Shown: positions 18,127-27,904 of the stretch, one piece after another
How the letters are laid out: each line of letters starts with the position of its first letter
Numbering within the stretch: position 1 is the stretch's first letter
Assembly: GCA_020639075.1 (NCBI GenBank)
Contig: JACKHI010000002.1
Coordinates: forward strand, 682,001 to 746,000
Reading direction: 5' to 3'
DNA length: 64,000 bases
Source: Phycisphaerales bacterium
GTDB taxonomy: Bacteria; Planctomycetota; Phycisphaerae; UBA1845; UTPLA1
Translations under genes and position numbers: made by a program
The notes under the pieces: model-generated
The model's database searches: none
Told to the model about the DNA's origin: nothing
What the model saw: the letters and a program-made list of their open reading frames with translations, nothing else

Positions 18127-18669
18127 GCCCAATCGCTGTTCAATCGCTGCCCGTCGTCTCCGCCGCACGCTGAGCCGAATGCCAATCCTATCGGGTCGTT
18201 CAAAGGTGTGGGCGACCATCCTGCGGCAATGCAACTGCGTTGCTTGGGACGCGGTTGAGTTCGCACAGATCTGTGAGGGCATTTCTAATTCACACCGTTC
18301 GACGATGGCGCGTTCATTGAAGGGCGCTGTTCACGTCAAAGTTCGGCTCAAAACACGAGGCGGCACTCGACGCAACGGCATTCCAGCTGCCGAGGTCCGA
18401 GTCGCGCTTGGCGGATGCCATGGGCAAGCACGATTTTTCTTTTTTTCGTCATTTCTGGCGCGACGGGCGGGCGTTTTCTGTTTTCCGTGGTAGGCGGCGG
18501 TTCCGTGTTCAGGCTCGATGGCCAGCCCCCGATGACCTCTTGTGATCGAGAGGGCATCGGTGGTTTCAGATGAACTCGCACGAACTCACATGCTGTTGCG
18601 CGGTTCATCGGACGCGGTGTCGCCGGATTCCAATGCGAAGTTGACGACTCACTATCTCAGGAGCGTGAC
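18127..18669. other. Intergenic region (about 540 bp), no gene seen
   Basis: No open frame here has protein-like composition plus a ribosome binding site. A T-rich tract (TTTTTCTTTTTTTCG, near 18435) occurs, but I see no strong stem before it. The region presumably carries the promoter for the large secreted protein that follows. Confidence 0.4.
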
Positions 18670-21495
18670 ATGTCTTCCAATCGGGGTTCCCTTGAACGAT
18701 GCGCATTGAATTGCGCTACACGCGTCTTGCCTATGATGGCTCTTGTTGTGGCGGCGTCAGTTGCCCAGGCACAACCGGTCATCAACTCCACGTCCGCCAC
18801 GACATTGGCGCGAAGCGGTCGCCTCATCATCAACGGAGCCGAGTTCGGCCCGGCGCAGGGCGGGTCGCAGGTCTTGATTGGCGGCGTTTCCGCGATTGTG
18901 ACTCAGTGGACGAACTCAGAAATTCACGCCTATGTTCCGGAAACCGCCGCTGTCGGCTCGGTTTCTGTACAGGTCAATACGGCGAGCGGACTCAGCAATA
19001 TTGTTTTGCTGAACGTCGTGCTTCGACAGACTGATGGGCGGATTCGATGGCGATTCCAGACGGATGACTATGTGCCCATTCAATTCGTCGCCCGAGGCCT
19101 CGACGGAAAGGTGTATGTCAGCGATTCGCTGGGTCTATACGCGCTGAGCCCGGATGGCGGACTTCAGTGGTTCGTTGCCGGCGCCGGCGGCGGCCGCCCA
19201 ATCTCGTTTGGTGCGGACGGCACGATCTACACAGGCGGCGCTCCGGGGACCCTGGTATGGGCACTTGATCCAGACGGGACGGTTCAGTGGACGATCCCGA
19301 ACGCGGGATTTGACCCCTTGTTGGCCGGCCCCAATGTCGGCCCGGATGGAAACATCTACGCCGTTCAGGACAGCAACCTCGCTCTGACCGACGGCTTGGG
19401 TACTTTCTCACTTGATCCCGCAGGAAACATCCGATTTACAGATCGTCAGTACTGGAGTAACGCCGGCGGGAATTCCGCCATCACTTTCGGAGCGGGTCGA
19501 TTCTACGCCAGCTGGCAATTCAATCCGAGCGGTCCTGCCAGCGTTCATTGCTTCAAAGACAGCGACGGCTCGCTGCTTTGGGATGCAGGCGACGTTGGCG
19601 TATCCGCGCTGGGCCTGCCCATCCTGGATCCACTCGGCCGCCTGCTCCTCAGTCGCGCCGGCAGTGGGATCGTCGCGGTCACGCCGGATGGCAGTCCGGT
19701 TTGGGTTGTGGACTATCCACACGGCAGCAACGTGGCATTGCAGCCTGCGGTCGGCGCCTCAGGAACTGCGTACGCCGGCGAGTTTTTCGGCGTCGGTCTA
19801 TGGGCGTTCGATTCGAGTGGGAATACAGTCTGGTTGGCGGACGAGGACAATAACAACTCGCTCAGCCGCCTGAGCGTGTCGCCGAACGAGTCCATTCTTC
19901 TGGCCGACGGTGCGGGAGGATTCGGATCGACCGGGTGGGCGCGCGGGTACAGCGCGGCCACCGGTGCGCTCGTGTGGCACCTCACGCTTCAACGCGAAAA
20001 CGGTGCGAATCAGTTCATTTCCTGTCGATCCGCGGTCTTCACGCCGGACAGCCAGCGAGCCTATTTTTCTACTCAATTCGCGGGCAGTCTCAATGACTTC
20101 GGTTATGTGTACGCCGTGGACGTGCCTTTCATTGCCGCGCTCGACACGGACGCGGACGGGTACGCAAATGCGGATGACAATTGTCCCAACGATCCCAATC
20201 CCGATCAGATCGACAGCGATGGTGACGGCATTGGCGATGCATGTGATGTTGTTCCCGATTTCTGCGAGAATGCGTTGCCTGTTTGTCCTGGAACCTACGT
20301 GGGGGCCACGACGGGTGCGACGACGGACGGTTCCTCCACGTGCTCGCAACTGGAGACTGGGAACCGGGATGTGTGGTATTCTTACACGCCCGCGGCGTCA
20401 GGAAGCGCTACCTTCGACACGTGCGGGTCTCTGTTCAGCAGCACGATCTCAGTTCATACGAACTGCCCGGGCACGACGGCAAATCAGATTATCTGCAACG
20501 ATTTCTGCTGCCAGGGGAATTCGTGCGTCACATTTTCCGTCGCCGAGGGGATGACGTACTACATCCGCCTCACCGGGTTTAACGCGACGGAGATCGTCTA
20601 TAATCTGCACGTATCGGGGCCTTCCTGCACTTCGAATGATGCGGACGATGACGGAATTGCGGACAGCATTGATAATTGTCCGAATCACTTCAATCCGAGT
20701 CAGCAGGACTGCGACAGCGACGGTATCGGCGACGTGTGCGCGATCGCAACAGCTCAGAGCACAGACTGCGATCTGAACGGCATCCCGGACATCTGCCAGC
20801 TTTCCGCGGACGACTGCAACGGCAACAACATCCCGGATAGCTGCGACATTGCAGACGACGGTTCCATCGACTGCGACGACAACGGTGTTGTGGATTCGTG
20901 TGAGGGGTTCCCTCCGTGCAACAACGACCTTTGCCAAAACGCCGGCGTGCTGTGTCCAGGCGGCATCAGCGGGACGACGCTGGGCGCGACGACTGACGGC
21001 TCTGCATCCTGCGCGGCATCAAATGCATCACCCGACGTATGGTTCGTTTATGTGCCTGACGCGACCGGACAGGCGATCGTGAGCACCTGCGGATCCAGTT
21101 TCGACACAGTGCTTTCCGTTCACAGCGATTGCCCGGGCACGGCAGGCAACCAACTTGCATGCGATGACAACGCTTGCGGCGTATTCGAGTCATCCATCAC
21201 TATGCCGGTAACCGCAGGCGTACATTATTGGATTCGGCTGTCCGGATCTAACGGCGCCGCGGGAGAGTACGCGATATCGCTGACGGGACCGGACTGCATG
21301 ACGACGGGACCTGTGCCAGGCGACATCGACGGCGACGGCGACGTGGATTTTGGCGACATGGACCTCTTCGTGGGAGTCTTGCTGGGAGCTGTTTCTGATC
21401 CATCCCAATTGCAGCGGGTCGACTTGAATGGTAACGGCGCTGTGGATGGGTTGGATTTGGGCATGTTCGTAGAGGCCCTGCTGGGTGGTGGATAA
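18670..21495 (+). CDS. Secreted IPT/TIG, PQQ-propeller and dockerin multidomain protein
   Basis: This is a 941-residue protein. A Sec signal (MMALVVAASVAQAQ) is followed by an IPT/TIG domain at about 35-115 (LIINGAEFGPAQGGSQVLIG). Residues about 120-480 form a PQQ/pyrrolo-quinoline-type propeller in which blades read YALSPDGGLQW, ALDPDGTVQW, VTPDGSPVW and AFDSSGNTVW. TSP3 calcium repeats (DSDGDGIGDACD) follow. Next come two related Cys-rich beta domains, each opening CxNA-x-x-x-C-P-G-x-x-x-G-x-T-x-G-A-T-T-D-G and containing W-Y/F-x-Y-x-P, separated by more calcium repeats. The end is a type I dockerin-like duplex (PGDIDGDGDVDFGDMDLFVG and a second calcium loop). It is a surface or extracellular structural protein; dockerin partners in planctomycetes are unknown. 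Confidence 0.85.
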   Translation: MSSNRGSLERCALNCATRVLPMMALVVAASVAQAQPVINSTSATTLARSGRLIINGAEFGPAQGGSQVLIGGVSAIVTQWTNSEIHAYVPETAAVGSVSVQVNTASGLSNIVLLNVVLRQTDGRIRWRFQTDDYVPIQFVARGLDGKVYVSDSLGLYALSPDGGLQWFVAGAGGGRPISFGADGTIYTGGAPGTLVWALDPDGTVQWTIPNAGFDPLLAGPNVGPDGNIYAVQDSNLALTDGLGTFSLDPAGNIRFTDRQYWSNAGGNSAITFGAGRFYASWQFNPSGPASVHCFKDSDGSLLWDAGDVGVSALGLPILDPLGRLLLSRAGSGIVAVTPDGSPVWVVDYPHGSNVALQPAVGASGTAYAGEFFGVGLWAFDSSGNTVWLADEDNNNSLSRLSVSPNESILLADGAGGFGSTGWARGYSAATGALVWHLTLQRENGANQFISCRSAVFTPDSQRAYFSTQFAGSLNDFGYVYAVDVPFIAALDTDADGYANADDNCPNDPNPDQIDSDGDGIGDACDVVPDFCENALPVCPGTYVGATTGATTDGSSTCSQLETGNRDVWYSYTPAASGSATFDTCGSLFSSTISVHTNCPGTTANQIICNDFCCQGNSCVTFSVAEGMTYYIRLTGFNATEIVYNLHVSGPSCTSNDADDDGIADSIDNCPNHFNPSQQDCDSDGIGDVCAIATAQSTDCDLNGIPDICQLSADDCNGNNIPDSCDIADDGSIDCDDNGVVDSCEGFPPCNNDLCQNAGVLCPGGISGTTLGATTDGSASCAASNASPDVWFVYVPDATGQAIVSTCGSSFDTVLSVHSDCPGTAGNQLACDDNACGVFESSITMPVTAGVHYWIRLSGSNGAAGEYAISLTGPDCMTTGPVPGDIDGDGDVDFGDMDLFVGVLLGAVSDPSQLQRVDLNGNGAVDGLDLGMFVEALLGGG

Positions 21496-21662
21496 GGCCG
21501 ACATTGGTCGCGCTTTCTAGACTAACCGCTTCTGGCAGTGGACTCGAAGTGAACTTCTCAGTTTGAGTAGACATTCGGAAGCGAGACATTGGGTTTCTGA
21601 CAAGGCGTTCAGTGAGTCGAGGGATCGAACGTCGGAAGTACGCGAAGACGCTCAAACTGGAG

Positions 21663-21795
21663 CATCCGGATTATGAGCCACCGTGCGAGCGTTGCCACAA
21701 ACGCCCATTCTGACTGAATGTATGGAGATAGCGTCTCTCGCGAAAGCGGCGAAATGCCGAAAAACGCGGCAAATTGAGGAAGCCCGGCAAGCCGG
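21663..21795 (+). repeat. att-like repeat, copy 1 of 3 (diverged)
   Basis: The left end (21663-21685) carries a core TTATGAGCCACC that is also found at 50472 and 55637 and resembles the complement of a tRNA-Met(CAT) anticodon arm. The right end has the shared block CGCGGCAAATTGAGGAAGCC and GGCAAGCCG. Between them are GCGGC-A/G-AAA-type iterations. This copy is the most diverged on the left side but nearly identical to copy 3 on the right. Confidence 0.6.
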
Positions 21796-21957
21796 AATTC
21801 GATCAGAGAAGGCCGGCAACACACGACGATCAACGGTCGGATTCTTGCGGTTAGTCGATTAGCAGTCGTCGAGGATCGTTCGTGCGTCAGTGGGGGGCCC
21901 AAACGTCGAGCCAATTATGAGCTCATGCAAAGGCCGATTTGTGTTTGAGGTTGCGAT

Positions 21958-22062
21958 GTCAAGTTTCTCTGGCTCTACATCCTTCCGTACCAGATTGATG
22001 AAGCCGTTGCCGCCTGCCGGGACGCTCGCATTGGTTTCCTGAATACGCAGGTGGAGAACCGC
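21958..22062 (+). pseudogene. N-terminal remnant of an integrase-core transposase
   Basis: About 35 codons read VKFLWLYILPYQIDEAVAAC followed by RDARIGFLNTQVEN, then similarity stops. The same segment occurs at 50335 (FRWLYILPYLIHEA and RDARIRFLVTQVE). I recognise this as the start of planctomycete rve-type integrase-core transposases, which continue with a coiled segment before the catalytic DDE domain. Here the rest is missing, so this is a dead fragment lying between the att-like repeat and the end of the kinase gene. Confidence 0.6.
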
Positions 22063-22122
22063 GCGCCCACGCGTATTGATGGGCCCGCGCGGCGAATTCG
22101 GCGATGCTCGAGCTTATGGACA

Positions 22123-25100
22123 CTACGGGTTCGAATCCCAGATTCGAACAGCCTTGTCTCCGGAGCCTGAGGCGAGTTGATGGCCGTCCGGGCTGAACGC
22201 CAACGAATGGATGTAACTCTCATGACCGGGCAAAGCGAAAACCTGTCCGAACGACGCCGTATCCCAGAATCGGATGACCTGGTCGTTGCCGCCCGACACG
22301 ATCCGTGACCCATCAGGACTGAATGTGACGGTAAAGATCTTCTGGCTGTGGCCGGTCATTGTCGACAGCAAGCGACCTGTTGCGACGTCCCAGACGCGGA
22401 CGGTTCGATCGTCGCCGCCGCTGGCCAGCAATCGGTCGTCCGGGCTGAATGCCACGGCGCGAACCTCGCCTTCGTGTCCGACGAGTCTGACTCGCGGTTC
22501 GAGGGTCGCGCGATCCAGGATCAGAAGGTCACTTCGGTACTGTGCGTGTGCAATCATCGTGCCGTCGTGACTCTTGGCCATGTGCTCGCCGCCGTCGAAT
22601 CGTGTCGCCTTTGAGCCGCCGCGAGCAAGCCGCCACCATTCGGCTCCCAGCGCGACTTCCGGGCGGTTGTGATCGGTTTTCTGCGAGACCTGGATTGGCT
22701 GCGCACTCCCTTCCATCGGTGCATCATCCGGTATCCGTCTTCCGGATACCACGTCCCAAATCGCCAGTTGACTCACAATCCAATGGTCGCTGTATGCGAG
22801 AGCGATCAATTGCGTTCCGTCTTCGTTGAATCCGAGCGCGCCCACATGATGGCCCGGCAGGGACAGTTGACGAGTCAAACTTCCGTTGCCCGTGTCGTAA
22901 ATACGGACGGTTTGATCCCAGCCGGCCGACGCGAGCAGTTTGCCATCCGGAGAATAACACACTTCGTATATGTAGCTCTGGGCCTCATCGAGAATTCGAG
23001 AGGGCGGCGGGTGCCGCCAGTTGAGAAGAAATGCGCCGTCGTCGCCGAACACGAGGGCAGACGAACTGTCCGAACTGAAGTCCATCCAGCGGGTGGAACC
23101 AACGGCCGTCGCAGTCAACTGCCGCCCGTCGTCCAGGTCCCAGATTCGCAACTGGTCGTCAACGCCTGCGGTCATCAGGTAGCGATCGCAGGGCGAGAAG
23201 CTCACGTGGGTGCTCCCACCTGTGTGAGGTTGCAATTCACGAACGACGGTCCCGTCGCGTTGGTTGCGGATGACGAGCGCTGTCACCGACGGCCAATTGG
23301 ACCATTCGGCGCGAAGTGATCGGTCGTTGCTGATCGCACACAGGATCGGCCGATCCACACGGTGCCAGTCCAGAATCATGTGGCCATTGTCGATGTTGAA
23401 CGTGGCTTGGTAGTCCCGCGAATAAGCGACCGCGCTGCCGGGATCGGGGCCCTGCTTGATTGCCAGTAGTCCGTCCGGAAGCTCCACATCAAAAACGGCT
23501 TTTCCGGAACTGAGATCGCGAAACACAATGGATCGCGACCCCGCACCGATCAGGCAGAAACGTGAATCGTCGTTAAAGAAGATCGGGTACGTGTCCTTCG
23601 GCCACCCCGTGAATCTAAATCGCATGGCCCCCGTTGCTGCGTCGAAAGCAGTTCCCTCGTCGTCGCCGGTATTCGCGACGATCAGCGTTGCGTCGGGGGA
23701 GATTGAAACTTCTCCAAGGATGGTCGTAGGGCGGATCGTCGTGAGCGTCTGCCGGGATTGGATGTCGAAGACGTGTATCGTCCCGTTACGCACGGCGGCT
23801 GCGATGGGTCGTCCATCCCCGTTCCATGCGGTCGACGCCGGCGGATCAATCACAATGGCCGGATGACCGACTCGGTACGAAAGGTGCTCCCATTCCCAGC
23901 CGCGAAGTTCCGCAGGCGCCAGGTCAAGTTGACGCCGCGCCTCGACTCGATTGCTGTCAGCATTGGCCAGGACGGCGCTCAGCGTGGTGCTGTAGGCGAG
24001 GCGTCGCATTTGGCGTTCGTTGGCGCGGGCCAATGCCGCGGATGCGTCGGCGGCCTTGCGTTCGCGAATTTCCGCCTCTCGTGCTCGACTGGCCGTCAGT
24101 GCCCACCAGGAAGATGCAATGGTTGCCGCCAGCAGAGACACGACTGCGATCATGGCGGCCGTCACAAATGCGCGATTGCGGCGTGCGAATTTCCTAATCT
24201 GGTAGGCCGTTGTGGGGGGGCGGGCGCTGACCGGTTCATCGCGCAGGAATCGTCGCAGGTCGCTGCCGAGTTCTTCCGCCGTCTGGTAGCGACGGGTACG
24301 GTCCTTCTCGAGCGCCTTTCCCACGATGGTGTCGATGTCGCCGGCGAGTCGTCGGTCGATCGAACTGAGAGACGTCTGTTCGTCCTCAATGACGACGCGG
24401 GCCGCCTCGTGGATCAGTTTGCCGCGCAGGTCGTGCGGGAGCCGTCCGCTCAGGATCTCGTAGAGGCAGACACCGAGCGAGTAGATGTCGCTTCGCCGGT
24501 CGATGCCTTGCGGATCGCCGCCGAGTTGCTCAGGGCTCATATAGGGAATTGTGCCGATCAGTTGACCGACGTCGGTCTGAAGCGTGACGCCGTCGTCGCC
24601 GACACTTGTGGGTCGCGCGACGCCGAAATCGAGAACTTTGGGTTGTCCGCCCGGCTCGACGAAAATGTTGCCCGGCTTCAGATCGCGATGAATGAACCCA
24701 CGCTCATGGGCGTGGTGGACGGCATCACAGATTTTCGCGAACAGCTCGATACGCTGATGCAGGTTCGGCGCGTGCGATCTCACAAATTGATCAAGCCTTT
24801 CGCCCGGAATCAGCTCCATCGCGAAGAACGGCTGAAGGAGCGGCGCGCCGGTCCGGGTGTTCACTTCAGCGACTCCGGCGTCGTAGACCTTGGCAATGCC
24901 GGGGTGATGGAGCTGTCCCAGTACGTCGGCCTCGCGTTTGAATCGCTTCAGCAGCTGGATATTGCCGGACCCGACAGACAGGACCTTCAGGGCGACACGG
25001 CGTCGCGGGCTGTCTTGTTCGGCTTCATAGACAATTCCCATTCCGCCGCGACCGATCTGGCGGATGATCCGGTATTTGTCGATTCGCTCTGGCAACCTGA

Positions 25101-25347
25101 TTTCTGGTGGTGGCGATTCATCGGAAGCGAGGTCGGCGGCGAGCAGTTCTCTTCCCCTCCCGAGGTCGACGCGATCGACGACCGACGTCGATTGGGCGTC
25201 GTGCGCCAGTAGCGACTCGACTTCGCCGAGCACGATCGGATCGTCGGCGCAGGCCTGCTCGAGCATGGCCCGGCGCTCGGACGGGGGCAATTCGCGGGCC
25301 CGCTGGAATAATTCGGACGCGCGCTCGAACTGCTGCGGCGAAATCAC
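22123..25347 (-). CDS. Membrane Ser/Thr protein kinase with extracytoplasmic WD40 repeats
   Basis: This 1074-residue protein starts at GTG 25347, which overlaps the sigma-factor stop as GTGA; the frame is open slightly further upstream, but this start gives translational coupling. Residues about 92-370 are a complete Hanks kinase domain: G-loop IGRGGMGIVYEA (99-109), catalytic Lys121, HRDLKPGN (220-227), DFG (240-242) and SPEQ. A transmembrane helix follows at about 394-416 (FVTAAMIAVVSLLAATIASS). The rest is a WD40 region from residue about 500 to the end, with clear FSPDGxxLASGG...VRVWD blades. WD40 domains bind proteins, so the outer part probably senses or recruits a ligand while the kinase acts inside. 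Substrate unknown. It forms an operon with the ECF sigma gene. Confidence 0.92.
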   Translation of the reverse strand: MISPQQFERASELFQRARELPPSERRAMLEQACADDPIVLGEVESLLAHDAQSTSVVDRVDLGRGRELLAADLASDESPPPEIRLPERIDKYRIIRQIGRGGMGIVYEAEQDSPRRRVALKVLSVGSGNIQLLKRFKREADVLGQLHHPGIAKVYDAGVAEVNTRTGAPLLQPFFAMELIPGERLDQFVRSHAPNLHQRIELFAKICDAVHHAHERGFIHRDLKPGNIFVEPGGQPKVLDFGVARPTSVGDDGVTLQTDVGQLIGTIPYMSPEQLGGDPQGIDRRSDIYSLGVCLYEILSGRLPHDLRGKLIHEAARVVIEDEQTSLSSIDRRLAGDIDTIVGKALEKDRTRRYQTAEELGSDLRRFLRDEPVSARPPTTAYQIRKFARRNRAFVTAAMIAVVSLLAATIASSWWALTASRAREAEIRERKAADASAALARANERQMRRLAYSTTLSAVLANADSNRVEARRQLDLAPAELRGWEWEHLSYRVGHPAIVIDPPASTAWNGDGRPIAAAVRNGTIHVFDIQSRQTLTTIRPTTILGEVSISPDATLIVANTGDDEGTAFDAATGAMRFRFTGWPKDTYPIFFNDDSRFCLIGAGSRSIVFRDLSSGKAVFDVELPDGLLAIKQGPDPGSAVAYSRDYQATFNIDNGHMILDWHRVDRPILCAISNDRSLRAEWSNWPSVTALVIRNQRDGTVVRELQPHTGGSTHVSFSPCDRYLMTAGVDDQLRIWDLDDGRQLTATAVGSTRWMDFSSDSSSALVFGDDGAFLLNWRHPPPSRILDEAQSYIYEVCYSPDGKLLASAGWDQTVRIYDTGNGSLTRQLSLPGHHVGALGFNEDGTQLIALAYSDHWIVSQLAIWDVVSGRRIPDDAPMEGSAQPIQVSQKTDHNRPEVALGAEWWRLARGGSKATRFDGGEHMAKSHDGTMIAHAQYRSDLLILDRATLEPRVRLVGHEGEVRAVAFSPDDRLLASGGDDRTVRVWDVATGRLLSTMTGHSQKIFTVTFSPDGSRIVSGGNDQVIRFWDTASFGQVFALPGHESYIHSLAFSPDGHQLASGSGDKAVRIWDSNP

Positions 25348-25955
25348 GACGACGGTTCCTCGCCAAGTTCCCGGCTCAGCCAGGCGCGCGCCACTCGCCA
25401 TTCGTTTTCGATGGTGGTGTGCGAGACGTCCAGCACCTTCGCGACCTGCTCAATCGTGAGGCCGCCGAAGAAGCGAAGCTCGACGATGCGGGATTTGCGC
25501 GGCGACAGCTTTTCGAGCTTTTCCAGTGCGTCGTTGAGAGTCAGGACATCGAGGGTTGCGCCATTCGCGGGTGTCTGGAGTTGGTCGGTCAGCGGTTCGC
25601 GCTGCGCGTCTCCTCCGCGCTTTTCGGCCCGACGCCGGCGGGCGCGGTCCTGGAGGATCTGGCGCATGGCCGTTGCCGCAACGGCGCAGAAGTGCATGCG
25701 GCTCTGCCAGTCACTTTCCGGCGACTTGACCAGCTTGAGGTATGCCTCGTGGACGAGCGCCGTCGGCTGGAGCGTCTGGTCGGCCGGTTCCCCACGAAAA
25801 TAGCTGCCTGCGATGGCGCGCAGCTGGGCATACACCAACGGAAGCAGCGCGTTGGCAGCGGTGGAATCTCCGTCATTGACGCGGGCCAGAAGCTGCGTTG
25901 CGTCGTTGACGTCGATGTGTGGCTGCTGATTATCGGTGCCCTCACTCATTCCCAT
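25344..25955 (-). CDS. ECF sigma factor (TIGR02999-like), module 1
   Basis: The protein has about 203 residues. The sigma-70 region 2 part contains TALVHEAYLKLV and FCAVAATAMRQILQDRARRR, which are characteristic of the planctomycete/acidobacterial ECF group often called TIGR02999. Region 4 is an HTH (LTIEQVAKVLDVSHTTIENE followed by WRVARAWL). No anti-sigma gene with a zinc motif is present. Instead the gene is translationally coupled (GTGA) to a membrane kinase, suggesting that phosphorylation controls activity. Two ATGs compete: 25955 and 25949. A TATAAT on the same strand at 25958-25963 is so close that the shorter form could be translated from a leaderless mRNA. The gene diverges from the tail-fibre-like gene. 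Confidence 0.9.
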   Translation of the reverse strand: MGMSEGTDNQQPHIDVNDATQLLARVNDGDSTAANALLPLVYAQLRAIAGSYFRGEPADQTLQPTALVHEAYLKLVKSPESDWQSRMHFCAVAATAMRQILQDRARRRRAEKRGGDAQREPLTDQLQTPANGATLDVLTLNDALEKLEKLSPRKSRIVELRFFGGLTIEQVAKVLDVSHTTIENEWRVARAWLSRELGEEPSS

Positions 25956-25957
25956 CC

Positions 25958-25963
25958 ATTATA
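25958..25963 (-). promoter_or_regulatory. Candidate -10 element of the module 1 sigma/kinase operon
   Basis: A perfect TATAAT on the minus strand ends 2 bases before the first ATG of the sigma gene and 8 bases before the second (25949). If used, transcription would start at or next to the second ATG. No good -35 lies at 17 bases; TTGACT occurs but about 30 bases upstream. Confidence 0.3.
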
Positions 25964-26168
25964 TACGGATATGCGTTCTGGCAGACCGGCCTAAGTCAAG
26001 GACAGGGCCAGTGTTGCGACCGTTTTTCTCCGGTTCTTGAGATTTTCTGCTTGGGAGTTGTCGCGCCGCCTGCGTCTACGGTGAGAAGGGTCATCCAGGA
26101 CCCCGGCGTATCCACACTCGTGGTCGCTGAAATATCCAGGTTCATCTTCGCACACGGGAGTCGGCATC

Positions 26169-27878
26169 ATGAATCGCCATGCCAATTCGTTACCGCTTGT
26201 CATTGCTTTGGCTCTTGTGCTCTGCGTCGCCAACGGTGTCAAGGGGCAGATGGTCGACGACACGTTCACCTACCAGGGGCAACTGAAGCTCGACGGACAA
26301 CCGGTGAACGGCGATGCGCAGTTCGCCTTCTACCTCTGGGATGCGGAGACCGGCGGCAATGTCGTCGGAACGCCGCTGGCGATGGAGGCGACTGTCGCCG
26401 ATGGAGTCTTCACAGTCGATCTGAATTTCGATGCGCCGGACTTCAACGGAGAGGTGCGCTGGCTCGAAATTGCCGTGCGATACCCGTCGGGCGTGGGAAG
26501 CTACACGTTCCTGACGCCGCGACAGGCATTGCGGGCGACTCCGTACGCCGTGACGGCGCTTCAGGCGCAAAGCGTCGCGGGGCTCGACGGCCATTCGCTC
26601 GACGCTGCGGATGGATCGCCGGAGGATGCGTTGTTCGTGGACAACGCCGGCGAGGTTGGGATCGGGACGCTCAATCCGCTGGCGCCGCTGGATATTCGCA
26701 ACGACTGGGCCACGCTTCGGCTGCAGGCAGAGACGGCGGGCGCGTCGACCTTTATCGATATGCGGCGGTCGGACGGCACGGTTCGCGGTATCGTCGGCGT
26801 GGACGGTCCCGGATTCAGCGGGCCGAAAGACCAATTGTCGATTGCCACGTGGACCAGCCATCCAATCGGCTTCTTCACGGGCGCCGTGCAGCGGATGGTG
26901 ATCGACAACACCGGAAATGTCGGCATCGGCGTGACGACGCCGTCGAGAAAGTTGCAGGTTGCAGGAACAGCAAGAGTCAGCGCGCTCGAGGTCGGTGGAA
27001 ATTACCCGACGCAGGGGATCTTTATCGATCAGGAGCATATCGACACGATTCAGGGAGACCCGTTGCTACTGCAGACGCAGAGCCTCGGTGATGTCATCGT
27101 GAGTCAGGACCTCGGCGTCGGCACGAGTTCTCCCAGCGCAAGATTGGATGTGGAATCGTCCGAGTCGGAGACGGTTACCGCAGTGATTCGAAACACGTCC
27201 AGCTCCGGGATTGGCGGGGCCTGGCTCGACTGTATCAGCGATTCCGGAACCCTGGAGATCGGTATCAACAACTCGACGCATTCGGATCCGGGGACGTCGG
27301 TGCTGAATGCGGCGACAGATCTTAAGTTCATCACGGGCGGCGCTGAGCGCATGCGCATCAAGAACGACGGGAGCATCGGCATCGGGACCAGCGTGCCTGA
27401 GGTCGGCGTCAAGCTGGACGTAGAGGGCGTCATTCGCTGCGAGGCCGTGATTCTCGACGGCGGGGCCGATCTGTCGGAAGGGTTTCTGGTGGACGAGACC
27501 GCGCGGCCCGGGATGGTCGTCGCGATTGACCCGACTCGACCCGGCGCCCTGCGGACTGCGAATACGCCATACGACGTAAAGGTCGCGGGCATCATCAGCG
27601 GCGCCGGCGGCGTCAAGCCGGGGCTGCGAATGGGCCAGGCCGACACGATTGCGAACGGCGATCATCCGGTTGCGCTGACGGGGCGCGTCTATTGCTGGTG
27701 CGACGCGGATGCGAATGGTCCGATCCAGGCAGGCGACATGCTGACGACATCCACCACGCCCGGACACGCCATGCGGGTGAGTGACCGCGATCGTGCATTC
27801 GGCGCTACGATCGGCAAGGCCATGACGTCGCTTGAGCGCGGACAGGGATTGGTCCTGGTGCTGGTCAATCTTCACTGA
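26169..27878 (+). CDS. Secreted tail-fibre-like protein, module 1
   Basis: This is a 569-residue protein. A signal peptide (LPLVIALALVLCVANGVKG) precedes a domain at about 28-140 shared with the module 2 protein at 36474: FTYQGQLKLDGQPVNGDAQF, LWDAETGGN, and LTPRQALRATPYA. The middle part has phage-tail-fibre-like strands of the form GNVGIGVTTPSRKLQVAG and SIGIGTSVPEVGVKLDVEG, which usually mark triple-beta-helix stalks. The last 130 residues (LSEGFLVDE through VALTGRVYCWCDADANGPIQ and GKAMTSLERGQGLVLVLVNL) form a compact conserved-looking end domain. It probably forms trimeric surface fibres. It is divergent from the sigma/kinase operon and is followed by two paired secreted proteins, so I infer a common surface structure. 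Confidence 0.78.
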   Translation: MNRHANSLPLVIALALVLCVANGVKGQMVDDTFTYQGQLKLDGQPVNGDAQFAFYLWDAETGGNVVGTPLAMEATVADGVFTVDLNFDAPDFNGEVRWLEIAVRYPSGVGSYTFLTPRQALRATPYAVTALQAQSVAGLDGHSLDAADGSPEDALFVDNAGEVGIGTLNPLAPLDIRNDWATLRLQAETAGASTFIDMRRSDGTVRGIVGVDGPGFSGPKDQLSIATWTSHPIGFFTGAVQRMVIDNTGNVGIGVTTPSRKLQVAGTARVSALEVGGNYPTQGIFIDQEHIDTIQGDPLLLQTQSLGDVIVSQDLGVGTSSPSARLDVESSESETVTAVIRNTSSSGIGGAWLDCISDSGTLEIGINNSTHSDPGTSVLNAATDLKFITGGAERMRIKNDGSIGIGTSVPEVGVKLDVEGVIRCEAVILDGGADLSEGFLVDETARPGMVVAIDPTRPGALRTANTPYDVKVAGIISGAGGVKPGLRMGQADTIANGDHPVALTGRVYCWCDADANGPIQAGDMLTTSTTPGHAMRVSDRDRAFGATIGKAMTSLERGQGLVLVLVNLH

Positions 27879-27904
27879 TCGCGCGCGACGCCAGGAGATC
27901 CGCC

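Noticed and set aside
18179..18493. A 104-codon + strand frame in the intergenic region
   Set aside because: No ribosome binding site, Phe-run at the end (from a T-rich tract) and no recognisable pattern.
22109..22125. T-arm-like GGGTTCGAATCCC, possible tRNA
   Set aside because: It overlaps or abuts the coding end of the WD40 kinase (codons for W-D-S-N-P), and no acceptor, D-arm or anticodon arm can be built around it.
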